NCBI GenBank assembly: GCA_016200125.1
Contig: JACQFK010000158.1
Location: 1,197-9,764 of the forward strand
DNA from: Planctomycetota bacterium
GTDB lineage: Bacteria > Planctomycetota > MHYJ01 > JACPRB01
DNA length: 8,568 bases
Direction of reading: 5' to 3'
Below the pieces are notes generated by a model. The model had not been told where the DNA came from. It searched no databases and was given only the letters and a program-made list of their open reading frames with translations. Each line of letters starts with the position of its first letter. The stretch's first letter is position 1. The translations under genes and the position numbers were made by a program. Below are positions 1 to 6,853 of the stretch, in pieces.

Positions 1-1
1 C

Positions 2-808
2 ATCGAAGGGGCGAAGACGATCCGGGTGACCTTTACCATCGACGCCGCCGCCGAGGATGCGGTCCCGGGTCAGGGCTCGCTGACGATCGAGGAAGGGGGC
101 CTGGTCAAGCTCAACGCCACGCTGAAATCCAAGAGCGGGCAGCGGATCAGCCTCGCGGAGGAGAGCGACGGGAAGCGGGTCCTGTCGAGCGTGAACAACC
201 AGGGCGTCGAGGGGATCTTCGACGCGAAGAACGGCCGGAGCAACTACAACGTCTACCTGTCGCGGATCGGCATCTTCACGGGCATGTTCGCGATGCACGG
301 GTTCCGCGCGGTGGCGGCGGGGCGGGATCCCTCGGCCTCCATCGACCTGAAGCAGATCTTCCAGGTGCAGAACGTCAAGGTCGGCCAGAGCCGGAAGGGG
401 ATGCAGGGGCTCACCTACGAGCTGAAATCCGCCATCGAGCCGATGCCGATCGATCTCGTGAAGATCTGGTACGACCCCACGACCTTCAGGATCGCCCGGC
501 GCGAGTACAAGGTGAAGGGGCGCGGACTGGAAGAGACGATCTACGAGGACTACCTCGACGTCCAGTTCGACGGGGGGAAGGGCGCCGCCGCCGCGCCGAA
601 GGACAAGCCCGCTCCGCCGGCGCCGATCCCCGACGCCGAGGTGGAGAACCTGTTCTTCAAGGCCAAGCTTCAGGTGGCGGAGTCGCACCTGAGGGCGGGG
701 AAGAAGGACAAGGCCGCCGAGATCCTCGAAGAGATCATCAAGACCTATCCGAAGCATCCCCAGATCGGCGACGCCCGGCGCCTCCTCGAAGACGCGAAGA
801 AGAAGTAG
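2..808 (+). CDS. LolA-like envelope protein with TPR-like C-terminal tail (5'-truncated)
   Basis: The reading frame is open from base 2 with no stop before it. The GTG at 26 lies inside the sequence IRVTFTID, which looks like domain interior, so the true start and any signal peptide are probably upstream of the window. About 268 residues are visible. The first ~180 are beta-rich: AKTIRVTFTID, then GSLTIEEGGLVKL, then a stretch ending IWYDPTTFRIARREYKVKG. This pattern of alternating strands recalls LolA/LolB-like lipoprotein carrier folds, which bind lipid or hydrophobic ligands in the periplasm. A Pro/Ala-rich linker (KDKPAPPAPIPD) leads to a helical tail, about the last 55 residues. There HLRAGKKDKAAEILEEIIKT followed by YPKHP fits a tetratricopeptide repeat. 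The fold assignment is by eye; the TPR call is firmer than the LolA call. The next gene starts 57 bases downstream, and I see no terminator between them. Confidence 0.7.
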   Translation: MEGAKTIRVTFTIDAAAEDAVPGQGSLTIEEGGLVKLNATLKSKSGQRISLAEESDGKRVLSSVNNQGVEGIFDAKNGRSNYNVYLSRIGIFTGMFAMHGFRAVAAGRDPSASIDLKQIFQVQNVKVGQSRKGMQGLTYELKSAIEPMPIDLVKIWYDPTTFRIARREYKVKGRGLEETIYEDYLDVQFDGGKGAAAAPKDKPAPPAPIPDAEVENLFFKAKLQVAESHLRAGKKDKAAEILEEIIKTYPKHPQIGDARRLLEDAKKK

Positions 809-865
809 GACGAGAGCTCAGACCGGAATTCCCCCGCTCCCCGGTGTAGACTGAGGCTGAGACCC

Positions 866-2035
866 GTGGAACCCCCGCGCGTGCCCAATGTCTTCGCCGA
901 CGGCCTGGTCCTCCGGGCGGGACTGGCCTCTCCTTTCTTCATCACCGATGCCGATCTCCGCCTCGCGGAGGCGGAAAAGCCCCTCGTCGCCGTCTATGAT
1001 TCCGGCCTGGTTCCATCCGGCCTTCGCGGGCCCTCCGAGACGGGCTTCGACCCTCAGAGTCTTCTGCGCGCCCGCCTGTTGCCGGAATCCGCCGTCCGGT
1101 CCCCGGTCCTGATCCTTTGCGACCGGATGGCGCCGCTGCTGCAGTCGGCGCTGGTCGTGCAAAAGCTGCGGGGATTGGCGCAGGTCGCCGTCGCGCGGGT
1201 TGAAGACGCGGCGATGATCGGTCGCCTGCTGGACGCGCCCCTGCTCTCCTCGCCGGGCGAGCTGGCCGAGGCCCGCCGCTATGTCCCCGCCTCGCGGGTC
1301 GTTGCGACAGCGGGGTCGACCTGGCTGTGGACGGCATCGGGGCGTTCGATTCCTGCCTCGCGATGCGAGGATCTGGTGGTGCCCCGATCGGCCGGACCCC
1401 TGAGGGAAGCCTTCGATCTGTGGCGGAAGAAGCGGGATTCGGCCGTGGCCGCCGCGTTCAATCTGCCTCAAACGGAAGCCGGAGGCCCCGTTCTTGAGGC
1501 GGTCGAGGTCGCAGCTTCCCCCGGCAGCGGAGCCTTTGACGGCCGCGTAGTCGTCTGGGAAGAGTTGCTCGATCCGAAAAGCTGCCTCCCGCTGGTGGCG
1601 GCCCTGAAGAAGCTGCCGGGACGGGGAGGTCCGCTTCTGCTCGTGGTCGCCCGGATCGATCCGGGGGGACTGGCGTCGCTGCGGGCGGAGGTCCGGTCGC
1701 TTCAATTCCCGGTTCTCGTGGCGGCGGTGGAATCGACTTTGGAGCTGGAGGACCTGGCCACGGTCACCGGCGCTCAACCTCTTTTCCGCGACCTGGGACT
1801 TCCCATCGGGGTCCTGGATCCGGCGATGCTGGGGCGCTTCCACGGCGCCCGGTGGGCGGGGGGCTTGCTGAGCTTCGAGGGAGGGGGCGACCTCCGGTCC
1901 TGCCAGGCGCTCGCCCGGCGCCTCAACGCCGATTTCGTGCTGGCGGAGGGAAATCTGGACCGTGAGGCGATTCTTCGGCGCTGGAGCCGCCTGTCCGCCG
2001 AGCTCCCCAAGAACGCGCGAAAGGCGCTCCGCTAG
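866..2035 (+). CDS. Tandem GroEL apical/intermediate-domain-like protein without ATPase domain
   Basis: The product is 389 residues with no signal peptide or membrane segment, so probably cytoplasmic. I read it as two diverged copies of the GroEL apical domain plus its flanking hinge. Copy 1: LASPFFITDADL (20-31) resembles the GroEL RGYLSPYF segment, KPLVAVYD (38-45) resembles the DPYILL strand, and SPVLILCD through ALVVQKLRG (79-103) resembles the PLLIIAED through LATLVVNKLRG block. Copy 2: VVVWEELLDPKSCLPLVAAL (228-247), GPLLLVVARID (255-265), FPVLVAAVES (281-290), EDLATVTGAQPLFRDLGLP (295-313, like the GroEL DIAILTGG and EELGL segments) and NLDREAILRRWSRL (363-376, like DYDREKLQERLAKL). 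The equatorial domain and its DGTTT nucleotide motif are absent. It therefore should not hydrolyse ATP like a chaperonin; it may bind polypeptides or be a scaffold. Start: GTG at 866 with weak upstream purines; GTG at 881 is an alternative. It probably belongs to a gene group with the preceding CDS. Confidence 0.75.
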   Translation: MEPPRVPNVFADGLVLRAGLASPFFITDADLRLAEAEKPLVAVYDSGLVPSGLRGPSETGFDPQSLLRARLLPESAVRSPVLILCDRMAPLLQSALVVQKLRGLAQVAVARVEDAAMIGRLLDAPLLSSPGELAEARRYVPASRVVATAGSTWLWTASGRSIPASRCEDLVVPRSAGPLREAFDLWRKKRDSAVAAAFNLPQTEAGGPVLEAVEVAASPGSGAFDGRVVVWEELLDPKSCLPLVAALKKLPGRGGPLLLVVARIDPGGLASLRAEVRSLQFPVLVAAVESTLELEDLATVTGAQPLFRDLGLPIGVLDPAMLGRFHGARWAGGLLSFEGGGDLRSCQALARRLNADFVLAEGNLDREAILRRWSRLSAELPKNARKALR

Positions 2036-2122
2036 ATTCTCCGGCGGCGCGCCCGACCCTGTGTGTCCTCAGATGGCATACTCCTGAACGATACTTTCGT
2101 CATGCAGGGAGGGAAGAAAGGC

Positions 2123-2284
2123 ATGACGGACGCGGAAGCCCGGGCGATCGAAGAGCTGCTCCAGGCGCTCGAGGCGCGCTTCAACCGGCTCCAGGAGGCC
2201 CTGGAATGCCGCATCGAACTCACGTTGGACGAGGGATGGCTCTCCGTGGATGAGCGGCTGGCGGAGCTTGAAGGGGACGACTAG
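2123..2284 (+). CDS. Small acidic helical protein, 53 aa, unknown function
   Basis: I chose the ATG at 2123 because GGGAGGG at 2107-2113 is a strong ribosome-binding site nine bases upstream. The frame is open further up to a GTG at 2063 (73 aa), but that start has no such site. The product begins MTDAEARAIEELLQALEARF, is rich in Glu, Leu and Arg, and looks like a helix with coiled-coil heptads over about residues 3-30. A short C-terminal part follows (LTLDEGWLSVDERLAELEG) that may be a second helix. It has no signal peptide, no cysteine pair and no DNA-binding motif that I recognise. Its TAG stop shares the tetramer CTAG with the TAG of the opposing DUF1552 gene, so the two genes overlap by four bases at their 3' ends. 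Function unknown; a small adaptor or oligomerising protein is only a guess. Confidence 0.55.
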   Translation: MTDAEARAIEELLQALEARFNRLQEALECRIELTLDEGWLSVDERLAELEGDD

Positions 2285-3702
2285 GCCAGGCCGGCCAGGC
2301 CGCCCGTGCTGTCGCCGAACTTCGCGGTCGAGATCCCCATCCGGCTGAGCATCTCGACGTAGAGATTCGACAGCGGCGTCATCTTCTTCCAGTTGTAGTC
2401 GAGATAGCGCCCCGTCGTGATCGTGCCGCCCGCGCGGCCCGCCAGCAGGATCGGCAGGTTCTCGCGGGAGTGCCGGTTGCCGTTCGACATGCCCGAGCCG
2501 TACATCAGCATGGACTGGTCGAGCAGCGTGCCCTCGCCGTCGCGCACAGAGCCGAACTTCTCGATCGCATAGGTGAAGAGCCCGACATTGAAGGTGTCGA
2601 CTTTGCGCAGTTCCTCGCGCTTCTCGGGGTCGCCTTCGTGGTGCTGGAGGTCGTGGTGGCCGCGCTTGACTCCCACCTCGGGATAGGCGCGGTAGCCGGT
2701 GTGCGAGAGCATCGCCACGCGGGTCGTGTCCGTCTGGAACGCAAGCGCGATCAGGTCGATCATCAGCCGGTCGTAGTCTACGTAGCTCTCGGGGATCCCC
2801 TTCTCGGCCGGGATCCGGCTCTCGATCTCCTTGATCCCCCCGGCGTCGAAGGCGGGGGCCTGGGGATCGGGCAGGCGCTTCGACGCGAACTCGATCCGCT
2901 TCTCGACGTCGCGCACGGCCGTGAGGTACTCGTCGAGCTTGTGGCGGTCGGAGCCGCCGACCGTCGACTGCAGCCGCTTCGCCTCCTCGAGAACGCTGTC
3001 GAGCACGCTGCGCCGGTCGGCGTCGGCCTCGGCGCCCTTCTTGCCCGCATCGCGGCCGCGGAAGAGCCGGTCGAAGACGAGCTTCGGATTGCGCTCCTCG
3101 CCGGTGGGCGTCGTGGCGGAGCGCCAGGAATAGTGCTGCGCGTAGACCCGGCCCAGCCCCTTGGCGCCGCCGGGGCGGCCGCCGTTGAGGCCGATGACCA
3201 GGGCGTCGAGGCAGGTCTTGCCGTCGAAGTGGCGCGCGGCGACCTGGTCGACGGAGATGCCGCACTGGAGCTTGTCCTTGGCGAAAAGGGCGCCGGTCAG
3301 GAGCGCGCCGACCTCGGCGGAGTGGCCGTCCTCGAAGCCGAAGGCGCTGGAAAGCGTGAGGCCGCCGAGGATGAGGACGTCCTTCTTGACCTTCGCGAGC
3401 GGCTCGAGGCTGGGCGACAGCTCGCCGATCGGCTCGTTCCGCTCGAAGGCGGGGCCGAGGTGCTCGACCGCCTTCTTGGGCTCGAGGGGCGTGGCGCGGG
3501 CGGCGCCGTCGATCGTCCAGTAGGGCAGGTAGGCGCCGCCGCCGACGACGTAGAAGCACATCCGGACGGGCCGCGCGGGCTTGTCCTGCCTGCCCTCCGC
3601 AGCCTTGGCGGAGGAGGGCCCGAAGCTCATCGCGTCGAGGAAGGGCAGCGCGACCGCCGCGCCGGCGCCGCGGAGCATCGTGCGGCGCGAAATCGTCTTC
3701 AT
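2281..3702 (-). CDS. DUF1552 family protein with twin-arginine signal
   Basis: The product is 473 residues from the ATG at 3702-3700, preceded by GAGAGGAG as ribosome-binding site. The N-terminus MKTISRRTMLRGAGAAVALP is a classic Tat signal: twin Arg at 6-7, a hydrophobic stretch at about 11-22, and an Ala-rich cleavage region near SAKAAEG (31-37). The frame stays open upstream, but that part overlaps the preceding gene and starting there would bury the signal peptide. Family hallmarks include CFYVVGGGAYLPYW (49-62), DGHSAEVGALLTG (125-137), RVAMLSHTGYRAYP (328-341), GHHDLQHHEGDPEKREEL (348-365), LLDQSMLMYGSGMSNGN (393-409) and FGDSTGGLAGL (462-472). Length fits the family. The biochemical function of DUF1552 is not established; members usually sit beside DUF1592 proteins and are thought to act outside the cytoplasm. 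The start overlaps the stop of the DUF1592 gene by ATGA, which implies translational coupling. Confidence 0.93.
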   Translation of the reverse strand: MKTISRRTMLRGAGAAVALPFLDAMSFGPSSAKAAEGRQDKPARPVRMCFYVVGGGAYLPYWTIDGAARATPLEPKKAVEHLGPAFERNEPIGELSPSLEPLAKVKKDVLILGGLTLSSAFGFEDGHSAEVGALLTGALFAKDKLQCGISVDQVAARHFDGKTCLDALVIGLNGGRPGGAKGLGRVYAQHYSWRSATTPTGEERNPKLVFDRLFRGRDAGKKGAEADADRRSVLDSVLEEAKRLQSTVGGSDRHKLDEYLTAVRDVEKRIEFASKRLPDPQAPAFDAGGIKEIESRIPAEKGIPESYVDYDRLMIDLIALAFQTDTTRVAMLSHTGYRAYPEVGVKRGHHDLQHHEGDPEKREELRKVDTFNVGLFTYAIEKFGSVRDGEGTLLDQSMLMYGSGMSNGNRHSRENLPILLAGRAGGTITTGRYLDYNWKKMTPLSNLYVEMLSRMGISTAKFGDSTGGLAGLA

Positions 3703-5996
3703 CGCGACTCCTCTCGGGACGGCAGCCGGCGGTGCCGGAACGGGTAGCTCGTCACCACTTCTTCTATCAACGCGGAGAACCGGTAGTCGTTTCGCCGGAG
3801 GGATTCTACCACGCGGCGGATCTCCCGGCGGTCGCAGCGCTCGGTGGCCCGCCCCAGCGCGAAGACGAACATCTTCTCCGCCAGGGCCCGGGCGAAGTCC
3901 TCCTTGCAGCCCGCGAGCAGCTTCTTGAGCTGGCCGGGCGTGGAGAATCTCTCCCCGGCGGGCAGCGTGCCCGCGACGTCGATGCGCTTCCCGTTCTCGT
4001 TCTCCCGCCAGCGGCCGATGGGGTCGTAGTTCTCCATGCCCAGCCCCAGCACGTCCATCCGCTTGTGGCAGCCGAAGCATTGGGGATCCGAGCGGTGGAG
4101 CTCCAGGCGCTGGCGCAGCGAGAGGGTCTTGGCGTCGGGCCGGTCCTTCGAGGCCTCGTTGAGCTCGGGCACGTTGGGCGGCGGCGGAGGCGGCGGCGCG
4201 CCGAGGATCTCATCCAGGATCCACTTTCCGCGCTTCACGGCGCTCGTGCGCGTGGGATGGGAGGTGAGCGTGAGGATGCCCGCCATCGTGAGGACCCCGC
4301 CGCGGTTGGGGTCCTTGAGCTCGACCCGGCGCATCGCGTCGCCCTTCACGTCCTTGATCCCGTAGTGCCTGGCCAGCGCTTCGTTGAGATAGCTGTAGTC
4401 GGCGTCCACCAGCTCCAGGATGGATCGGTCGTCGCGCATCAGCCGGTCGAAAAACATCCAGGGCTCGTCGATCATCGCCCGCCGCAGCGTCTCGTTGAAG
4501 GACGGGAACATCCCGTGGTCGGGCTGGATCGTGTCGAGCTTCCGCAGGCCGAGCCACTGGCCGGCGAAGTTGTCGCTGAGCGCGCGGGCCTTGGGGTCGG
4601 CGAGCATCCGCTTCGCCTGCTCCCGGAGGACCGCGGGATCGCGCAGCTTTCCCTTGGCCGCCAGGTCGAGCAGCGTCTCGTCGGGCATCGTCGACCACAG
4701 GAAGTAGGAGAGCCGGCTCGCCAGTTCCCAGTCGTTGAGCCGGCAGGCGCCGGACTCGTCGCGGTCGCTGCCGTCCCGCTCGACCCGGAAGATGAAGTGG
4801 GGCGAGACGAGGATCGACCAGAGCCCCTGGCGGACCGCGGGCGCGAAGCCCTTGCCCTTCTTGCGGGCCGCGTCATAGAGGGCGAGGAGGCGGTCGGATT
4901 CCCCGGGACCGAGGGGGCGGCGGAAGGCGCGGGCGGCGAAGCGGTCGAGGATCCTGCGGGCCGACTCGCGGTCCTCGCCCTCGACGCCGAAGATCCGCCG
5001 GTGGCTGAGACTGCGCTCCGGCCCGGCGATCTCGTAGCTCTCCAGGAAGAGATGGGTGTCCGGGATGACGTCGCCCTTGTTGGCCGCCCGGTGGGGCGTG
5101 TGCCGCAGGGCGAGCTTCCGCTCGCCGGCCTGCAGCGTGAAGGTCCCGGAGTAGATCTCGGGCTTCCCCTGCTCCGCCTGGACGCGGATCAGGGCCATGT
5201 CCACGCCGTCGACGAAGACCACGAGCACCGCGGCGCCTTCGGCCGCCTTCTTCTGCGAGGCGCGGACGCGGACCTCGTAGCGCCCGCCGGCCGGCACGGA
5301 GATCCGGGTCGAGACCTCCCGCTCGAAGGGCAGGTCGAGGACCCCGTCCTTCACGCCGTCCTTCGCCAGCGCCGCCCCTTCCACCTTCTTCTCCAGAAGC
5401 GCGGCCGGGCCCTCCGTGACCATCGCCTGGTCGAGGACGCGGTCGGCGGCCTCCACGTAGCGTTCGAGCAGGAGCGGCGGGAGCGAGAGCACGTCGCCCA
5501 GGGTGTCGAAGCCCTCGCTCACGTCGTCGAGCGGGAAGTCGTCGGCGGGATGCAGATCCAGGCCGACCAGGTCGCGGAGGGTGTTGTTGTACTCGGCGCG
5601 GTTGAGGCGGCGGATCGTGACGCGGCCCGGATCGCGCGGGGCGCGGTCGTCGATGCGGTCCATCGCCCCCTCGAGCCAGGCGATGAGCTTCTCGCGCTCC
5701 GCATCGGAGGGCTGCTTCTTTTCGTCGTCGGGCGGCATCGCGCGGGTCTTGAGCTGCTTCGCGGCCTGGATCCACATCGGCTGGTTCCGCGCGAGCTCGC
5801 CTTCGCCGCGGGCGGTCGAAAGATCCACCTTGGCCTTCTGCTTCTTGGGGCCGTGGCAGCCGAAGCAGTAGGTCTCCAGCAGGGGGCGGACCTGGGTCTC
5901 GAACTCCTTGTCGCGGGGAGACGGCTTTTCTTGGGGAGCGCCGGCGGGCAGGCTGAGGAGAAGCGCCAGGATGGAAAGACGAAGCTCGCTCCTCAC
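3699..5996 (-). CDS. DUF1592 family multidomain cytochrome c-like protein (PSCyt1/PSD3/PSD5/PSD4/PSCyt3/PSD2)
   Basis: The product is 765 residues. A short Sec-type signal (RLSILALLLSLPAGA, cleavage near 20) indicates export. The domain order matches the DUF1592 family: a PSCyt1-type haem region with CFGCH at 44-48 and AMPPD at 86-90; DUF1587/PSD3 at about 125-190 (RRLNRAEYNNTLRDLVGLD); a beta-rich insert at about 215-325 resembling a carbohydrate-binding beta sandwich; DUF1595/PSD5 at about 345-405 (FAARAFRRPL); DUF1592/PSD4 at about 420-550 (ELASRLSYFLWSTMPDE); DUF1588/PSCyt3 at about 565-665 with seven consecutive prolines (601-607) and a second CFGCH at 640-644; DUF1585/PSD2 at the end. 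Two covalently bound c-type haems are likely. Physiological role is unproven; a periplasmic redox or polymer-linked function is usually supposed. Start: GTG at 5996, the only good upstream candidate that keeps the signal peptide, but no Shine-Dalgarno lies at normal distance; an ATT at 6005 is possible. Confidence 0.93.
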   Translation of the reverse strand: MRSELRLSILALLLSLPAGAPQEKPSPRDKEFETQVRPLLETYCFGCHGPKKQKAKVDLSTARGEGELARNQPMWIQAAKQLKTRAMPPDDEKKQPSDAEREKLIAWLEGAMDRIDDRAPRDPGRVTIRRLNRAEYNNTLRDLVGLDLHPADDFPLDDVSEGFDTLGDVLSLPPLLLERYVEAADRVLDQAMVTEGPAALLEKKVEGAALAKDGVKDGVLDLPFEREVSTRISVPAGGRYEVRVRASQKKAAEGAAVLVVFVDGVDMALIRVQAEQGKPEIYSGTFTLQAGERKLALRHTPHRAANKGDVIPDTHLFLESYEIAGPERSLSHRRIFGVEGEDRESARRILDRFAARAFRRPLGPGESDRLLALYDAARKKGKGFAPAVRQGLWSILVSPHFIFRVERDGSDRDESGACRLNDWELASRLSYFLWSTMPDETLLDLAAKGKLRDPAVLREQAKRMLADPKARALSDNFAGQWLGLRKLDTIQPDHGMFPSFNETLRRAMIDEPWMFFDRLMRDDRSILELVDADYSYLNEALARHYGIKDVKGDAMRRVELKDPNRGGVLTMAGILTLTSHPTRTSAVKRGKWILDEILGAPPPPPPPNVPELNEASKDRPDAKTLSLRQRLELHRSDPQCFGCHKRMDVLGLGMENYDPIGRWRENENGKRIDVAGTLPAGERFSTPGQLKKLLAGCKEDFARALAEKMFVFALGRATERCDRREIRRVVESLRRNDYRFSALIEEVVTSYPFRHRRLPSREESR

Positions 5997-6029
5997 TTTA
6001 CTAATACGAGTTAGCCGGGCCTTCCGTTT

Positions 6030-6749
6030 TCAGGAGGGTTTGGCCTCGGAGGCGGGGCTGGCGGCGGGCGCGCCCGTTTCCCCGGCGACGGGCGTCTCCT
6101 TGGGGTGCTCGCCGTTGCCGTTGGCCGGGGCCGGCGCCGCGGCTTCGGGAGTCTTGGGGGGCTCCGGCGGGGGAGCCGTCGCGGCGGCGGCGTCCGCGAC
6201 CGCGTCGGCCGCCTTCACGGCGGCGGAGCCGTCGGCGGGGGGCGCCGCGGGCGCGACCCCGGGGATGACGGCGATGACCTCGTCGGAATTGCCGCTCTCG
6301 CCGGTGCTGTTCACGCCGGTGACCACGTAGTGATAGGTCTTGCCCGGCTGGACGTCGGTGTCGGTCCAGGCGAGTTCAGGGATGTTCATCGCGATGATGA
6401 GCCAGGGATCTTGAGGACCGGTCGAGCGGCGGATCGTGTAGGTCGACGCGCCCACGGAGGAGTTCCAGGTGAGGAGCACGTTGCTCTCGGAGGGGGAGCA
6501 GGTGAGGAGCGAGGGGGTGCTGGGCGGCTCGCCGCCCGGGCCGCTGGGGAGGTCGACATTCATCGAATCCTTGATGTCGTCCATCGGGATCTGGCGCGAG
6601 ATCTCCTCGCGCACGTCGGACAGCTGGCGCTTGAACTTCGAATAGAGGGTCGCCATCTTTCGCGCGGCCTGCGGAAGGTCCTTGCCATAAATGATGATGG
6701 CAATGATGATGATGAGGATGATTTCGCTGAAAGAGAATCCGTCCATCAT
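6030..6749 (-). CDS. TatA/TatB-like translocase subunit fused to a fibronectin type III domain
   Basis: The product is 239 residues. Residues 5-21 form one hydrophobic helix made mostly of Ile (FSFSEIILIIIIAIII), followed by YGKDLPQAARK (21-31), which matches the Tat hinge FG-x-x-LPE-x-AR with Tyr for Phe. An amphipathic basic helix follows (TLYSKFKRQLSDVREEISRQ, 34-53). This is the TatA/TatB/TatE plan: a membrane component of the twin-arginine translocase. Residues about 77-163 form a fibronectin type III domain (VLLTWNSSVGASTYTIRRS, then TYHYVVTGVNSTGESGNS), with conserved Trp 95 and Tyr 139. The last ~75 residues are Ala/Pro-rich and probably disordered. Acidic residues before the helix and basic ones after it predict N-out/C-in, which puts FN3 in the cytoplasm. 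The start is one of two adjacent ATGs (6749 or 6746) with no Shine-Dalgarno. It is first in the operon, 33 bases before the DUF1592 gene. TatA versus TatB cannot be settled here. Confidence 0.85.
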   Translation of the reverse strand: MMDGFSFSEIILIIIIAIIIYGKDLPQAARKMATLYSKFKRQLSDVREEISRQIPMDDIKDSMNVDLPSGPGGEPPSTPSLLTCSPSESNVLLTWNSSVGASTYTIRRSTGPQDPWLIIAMNIPELAWTDTDVQPGKTYHYVVTGVNSTGESGNSDEVIAVIPGVAPAAPPADGSAAVKAADAVADAAAATAPPPEPPKTPEAAAPAPANGNGEHPKETPVAGETGAPAASPASEAKPS

Positions 6750-6760
6750 GGCTGGCGTCT

Positions 6761-6789
6761 ATCTTACGTCTCCGCGGGGCGGACCACAA
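6761..6789 (-). promoter_or_regulatory. Possible sigma-70-like promoter for the tatA/B-FN3 operon
   Basis: On the minus strand TTGTGG (6789-6784) and TAAGAT (6766-6761) are separated by exactly 17 bases. TAAGAT matches four of six bases of TATAAT, and TTGTGG keeps the TTG of the -35 box. Transcription would start near 6755, only a few bases before the ATG at 6749, giving a nearly leaderless mRNA. That fits the absence of a Shine-Dalgarno in front of this gene. Matches of this quality arise by chance, so this is a candidate only. Confidence 0.3.
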
Positions 6790-6832
6790 GCGGCGACGCG
6801 CAGGATTTCCGAAAAGCCCGGAACCCCGCCGC

Positions 6833-6847
6833 CCGGGCCCCGCCCGG
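6833..6847. repeat. Perfect 6-bp inverted repeat, 3-base loop
   Basis: CCGGGC (6833-6838) and GCCCGG (6842-6847) are exact reverse complements around CCC. The second arm is part of an 8-base direct repeat: GCCCGGAA occurs at 6816-6823 and 6842-6849. All of this lies in the space between the divergent tatA/B-FN3 and sigma-factor genes. It could be a regulator site or an RNA hairpin, though short palindromes are common in G+C-rich DNA. Confidence 0.35.
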
Positions 6848-6853
6848 AATAAC

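Noticed and set aside
809..865. Possible hairpin from GCTCAG (816-821) with CTGAG copies near 851-861
   Set aside because: Weak stem, large loop and no T tract; no convincing terminator or promoter between the first two genes.
818..1843. Minus-strand open frame opposite the GroEL-apical-like gene
   Set aside because: Translation is Arg/Gln/Gly-rich with no domain logic; the plus strand shows coherent GroEL-like motifs twice.
2069..3559. Minus-strand open frame in another register within the DUF1552 gene
   Set aside because: Almost pure Arg/Pro/Ala/Gly translation, typical of a wrong frame in G+C-rich coding DNA.
2470..3747. Long plus-strand open frame opposite the DUF1552 gene
   Set aside because: Antisense shadow. 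Its translation is low-complexity Val/Ala/Leu/Arg/Glu-rich, while the minus strand matches DUF1552 throughout.
4185..4202. GGC/GGA repeat tract
   Set aside because: It encodes the polyproline stretch common in the DUF1588 (PSCyt3) region of this family; not an independent repeat element.
3732..6014. Very long plus-strand open frame (about 760 codons) opposite the DUF1592 gene
   Set aside because: Its length comes from high G+C in third positions. The translation has no recognisable domain, whereas the minus strand has two CxxCH motifs and the full DUF1592 domain order.
6688..6723. GAT/ATG trinucleotide run resembling a microsatellite
   Set aside because: It encodes the Ile-rich membrane helix of the TatA/B-like protein (ATC/ATT codons on the minus strand), so coding constraint explains it.
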